The notes under the pieces are model-generated. The model was not told where the DNA came from and made no database searches. It was given only the letters and a program-made list of their open reading frames with translations. The translations under genes and the position numbers were made by a program. Below, piece by piece: positions 5,764-7,837 of a DNA stretch of 7,837 bases. Source of the stretch: Thermoanaerobacterales bacterium (GTDB taxonomy: Bacteria; Bacillota; Thermosediminibacteria; Thermosediminibacterales; Tepidanaerobacteraceae); the NCBI GenBank assembly GCA_012839145.1, contig DUNY01000191.1:1-7837 (forward strand), read 5' to 3'. The stretch's first letter is position 1. Every line of letters begins with the position of its first letter.

Positions 5764-7179
5764 TCACCTATTTTGACTGTTCAAATACTGTGATATCACA
5801 TCTCGAGCAATGGGACCTGCCACGGAACCTCCGGAACCTGCATTTTCCACTACTACTGCAACGGCAATTTTAGGGTTTTCAGCAGGTGCAAAACCTACAA
5901 ACCAAGCATGGGCAATACCATGTGGATTTTCAGCGCTTCCGGTCTTTCGGGCAACCAGAGTCCCCCTTATAGAAGCAGCTGTTCCTGTACCATTTCTAAC
6001 TACTTCAACCATTAGAGTTTTTACCTTATCAGCCACTTGTGCACTCACTACCTGAGGGGTATTCATAGTCTGCCTTACAGTCTTTGAAGTCCCAAGAGGA
6101 GACGCTATTCTTTGAACAATATACGGGTTTAACGACCTACCTCCATTGGCTATAATGGCAGCCACTTGTGCCATCTCCAAAGGTGTGGCCAGAATCTTCC
6201 CTTGACCGATAAAAGACTCGGCCATTTCAACTTTGCCCCCTACAATTGGCGGCCTTGGAAAAGTGCTTTTTGCCACAGGGATGTCGCTCTTATTAGTAGT
6301 ATTAAATCCAAAAGCTTGAGCCGTAGACATCATTTTCTCCTGCTGCACCTTTTGCCCTATTTGAATAAATACCGTATTGCTGGAGTATCGAAAAGCCGTA
6401 GATAAATCATACTCGCCAGGCCATAAATGCTCCGAATCTCTTATGATACTTCCGTTGACTTTGATATATCCCGGTGTATAAAATGTTTCATTCTCTATTT
6501 CAGGATTATGGGTTAGGGCGGCTGCTAAAGTAATGATTTTAAAACTTGAACCGGGAGGATAAAGGCCCTGAGTCGCACGATTTATTAGAGGCTTATTTTT
6601 ATCCTGAGAAAGAGCTTCCCAGTCACTTTTTACAGTGGATGGATCATAACCGGGAGAACTGACTAATGCCAAAATTTGGCCTGTTTCCGGTTCCATAGCT
6701 ACCAGGGCGCCCTTGCGACCCCTAAACAAGTTATAAGCAGCTATTTGCAAATCTAAGTCAAGGGTGAGGTATAAGTCATTCCCACGTTCACTTACCCCCA
6801 GAATCTTTTGGCGCAGTAATGTAACAGGATCCTTTTCAGATATTCCCAACAGTTCGCCATTAAAAACATTTTCAAGGCCTGCTCTGCCTAGGATGCGATC
6901 TGAATAACCTATGAGGGGCCCTATTGCTTTCCCTCCGTTATATATCCTTTTTTTACTTTCACCTTCTAAACCTGTTTCAGCCAAAGGCCTTCCTCTTCTA
7001 TCGTAGATAGTTCCACGCATCACTTTTTCTTCCTGTTCCCACAGCCGGCGATTGTATGAACTTTTAATAAGCCTTTCACGCTCAACTGTAGTAAAATACG
7101 TTAAATATAATATGAGGGAAATAAAAAGCGTGCAAAAAACAGCAAATATCAGTTTTATATTTCTATCAAGTTTATTCAT
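5764..7179 (-). CDS. Class B penicillin-binding protein (PbpA/FtsI-type peptidoglycan transpeptidase)
   Basis: This is a 471-residue D,D-transpeptidase that crosslinks peptidoglycan stem peptides outside the membrane, anchored by one N-terminal helix (about residues 8-30). The conserved class B N-terminal motif RGTIYDRRGRPLA is at 55-67. The transpeptidase domain runs from about 150 to the end with all three active-site motifs: SSFK (Ser211 nucleophile, Lys214), SSN (266-268) and KTG (412-414). A conserved GQGKILATPLEMAQ block lies between them. The length and short N-terminal region resemble the PbpA type paired with RodA/FtsW in actinobacteria and many Clostridia, rather than the longer PBP2 or SpoVD forms with PASTA repeats. 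ATG 7179 overlaps the SEDS stop codon by 8 bases (ATGAATAA), implying coupled translation. ATG 7191, four codons earlier in frame, is an alternative. The pair forms one SEDS-bPBP synthase complex. Beta-lactams would be expected to acylate Ser211. Confidence 0.95.
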   Translation of the reverse strand: MNKLDRNIKLIFAVFCTLFISLILYLTYFTTVERERLIKSSYNRRLWEQEEKVMRGTIYDRRGRPLAETGLEGESKKRIYNGGKAIGPLIGYSDRILGRAGLENVFNGELLGISEKDPVTLLRQKILGVSERGNDLYLTLDLDLQIAAYNLFRGRKGALVAMEPETGQILALVSSPGYDPSTVKSDWEALSQDKNKPLINRATQGLYPPGSSFKIITLAAALTHNPEIENETFYTPGYIKVNGSIIRDSEHLWPGEYDLSTAFRYSSNTVFIQIGQKVQQEKMMSTAQAFGFNTTNKSDIPVAKSTFPRPPIVGGKVEMAESFIGQGKILATPLEMAQVAAIIANGGRSLNPYIVQRIASPLGTSKTVRQTMNTPQVVSAQVADKVKTLMVEVVRNGTGTAASIRGTLVARKTGSAENPHGIAHAWFVGFAPAENPKIAVAVVVENAGSGGSVAGPIARDVISQYLNSQNR

Positions 7180-7837
7180 CGGTTTCACCATCCGAGGCTC
7201 TCATCTTTATACCGTTTAAGATACCCAAGGAAATAAAGCTCATCACCATTGAACTTCCGCCATAACTCATAAAGGGCAGTGTGACCCCTGTCATAGGAAT
7301 AAGCTTTGTTACACCGCCTATTATGGTAAAAATTTGAATTCCGAAAAAAACGGTAATGCCCAAAGCTGACAAGCTCAAAAAACTATTTTTTATAGATAGG
7401 GATATTTTTATACCTCGATATACCAATAGAAAATATACAACGATGAGTGCAGAGGCACCAAGAAAACCAAATTCTTCAAAAAATGCCGAAAAAATAAAAT
7501 CCGTTGTAACTGCCGGAATATAATCCGGACGACCAAGGCCCAATCCGGTGCCGAAAAACCCACCTTCTGCCATGGCAAAAAGGGATTGTACGATTTGATA
7601 TCCTTTACCTGGGACATCTTCCCAAGGATTGAGCCAAGCTTTTGCCCGAACTCTCACATGACCGAAAAGTTTATAACCCAAAAAACCGCCAACCCCTGCT
7701 CCGGCAAAACCGGCTATGGTGAGGTCCCACCGGGAAGTGGCCGCAAAAACAATTGCAAGAGCAGTAAAATAAAAAAGCATGGCACCACCCAAATCCCTAG
7801 CCACTGCCAATAGACCTAAAATCAAAAATATTTGTCC
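7172..7837 (-). CDS. FtsW/RodA/SpoVE-family SEDS peptidoglycan glycosyltransferase, C-terminal part
   Basis: The 221 C-terminal residues are present and the 5' end lies beyond 7837, so any start seen inside the window (such as TTG 7825) is not real. SEDS proteins are polytopic membrane enzymes that polymerise lipid II into glycan strands. Conserved family blocks appear in order: RDLGGAML (visible residues 14-21), the equivalent of the QPDLGTA motif; AWLNPWED (67-74); GKGYQIVQSLFAMAEGGFFG (77-96); TTDFIFSAFFEEFGFLGA (111-128), whose Asp113 aligns with the essential SEDS aspartate; and TKLIPMTGVTLPFMSYGGSS (177-196). Several hydrophobic helices separate them. The RDLG form is common in the copy that pairs with PbpA. 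The gene overlaps the PBP gene by 8 bases, so the two act as polymerase and crosslinker. Whether it serves division or elongation cannot be told from this part. Confidence 0.95.
   Translation of the reverse strand, partial: GQIFLILGLLAVARDLGGAMLFYFTALAIVFAATSRWDLTIAGFAGAGVGGFLGYKLFGHVRVRAKAWLNPWEDVPGKGYQIVQSLFAMAEGGFFGTGLGLGRPDYIPAVTTDFIFSAFFEEFGFLGASALIVVYFLLVYRGIKISLSIKNSFLSLSALGITVFFGIQIFTIIGGVTKLIPMTGVTLPFMSYGGSSMVMSFISLGILNGIKMRASDGETDE

Overview
The window looks like a chromosome segment from a low-to-moderate G+C Firmicute, most likely a member of the Clostridia. The evidence is the strong GGAGG-type ribosome binding sites, the use of TTG and GTG starts, and a SEDS/class B PBP gene pair of a kind common in Clostridia. 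The species cannot be fixed from the sequence alone.

The left half (1-4385) is read on the + strand. It begins inside a gene for a protein I do not recognise (506 visible codons; beta-rich front, helical back). A cluster of small envelope-type genes follows: a DUF4352-like lipoprotein, a second small lipoprotein whose frame is broken twice, a 442-codon frame that reads like a DUF3592-type membrane protein fused to a zinc-ribbon membrane protein, and a 120-residue protein with a C-terminal zinc ribbon. From 1561 to 3899 the DNA is visibly richer in G+C than its flanks (about 53% against 38-40% in 60-base lines I counted by hand), which suggests a separate origin.

The right half (4497-7837) is read on the - strand and converges on the left half. 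In transcription order it holds the C-terminal 221 residues of a FtsW/RodA-type SEDS glycosyltransferase running off the window, a class B penicillin-binding protein overlapping it by 8 bases, a 300-base AT-rich gap, and an EamA/DMT transporter with its own extended -10 promoter. The SEDS/PBP pair polymerises and crosslinks septal or lateral peptidoglycan. The gap contains a degenerate palindromic repeat of the 'ATTCTGAGCG ... GATTCTTC ... ATGACA' type and a G+C-rich hairpin with a T-run facing the + strand.

The main anomaly is three probable +1 shifts within 700 bases (two in the small lipoprotein, one joining the two modules of the 442-codon frame). At least two fall at A-runs. Either this cluster is decaying, or the sequence carries homopolymer over-calls and the cluster really contains four intact genes between 1561 and 3899. 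I found no RNA gene, CRISPR array or transposase. I did not find a convincing new molecular system, only an uncharacterised lipoprotein/zinc-ribbon envelope cluster.
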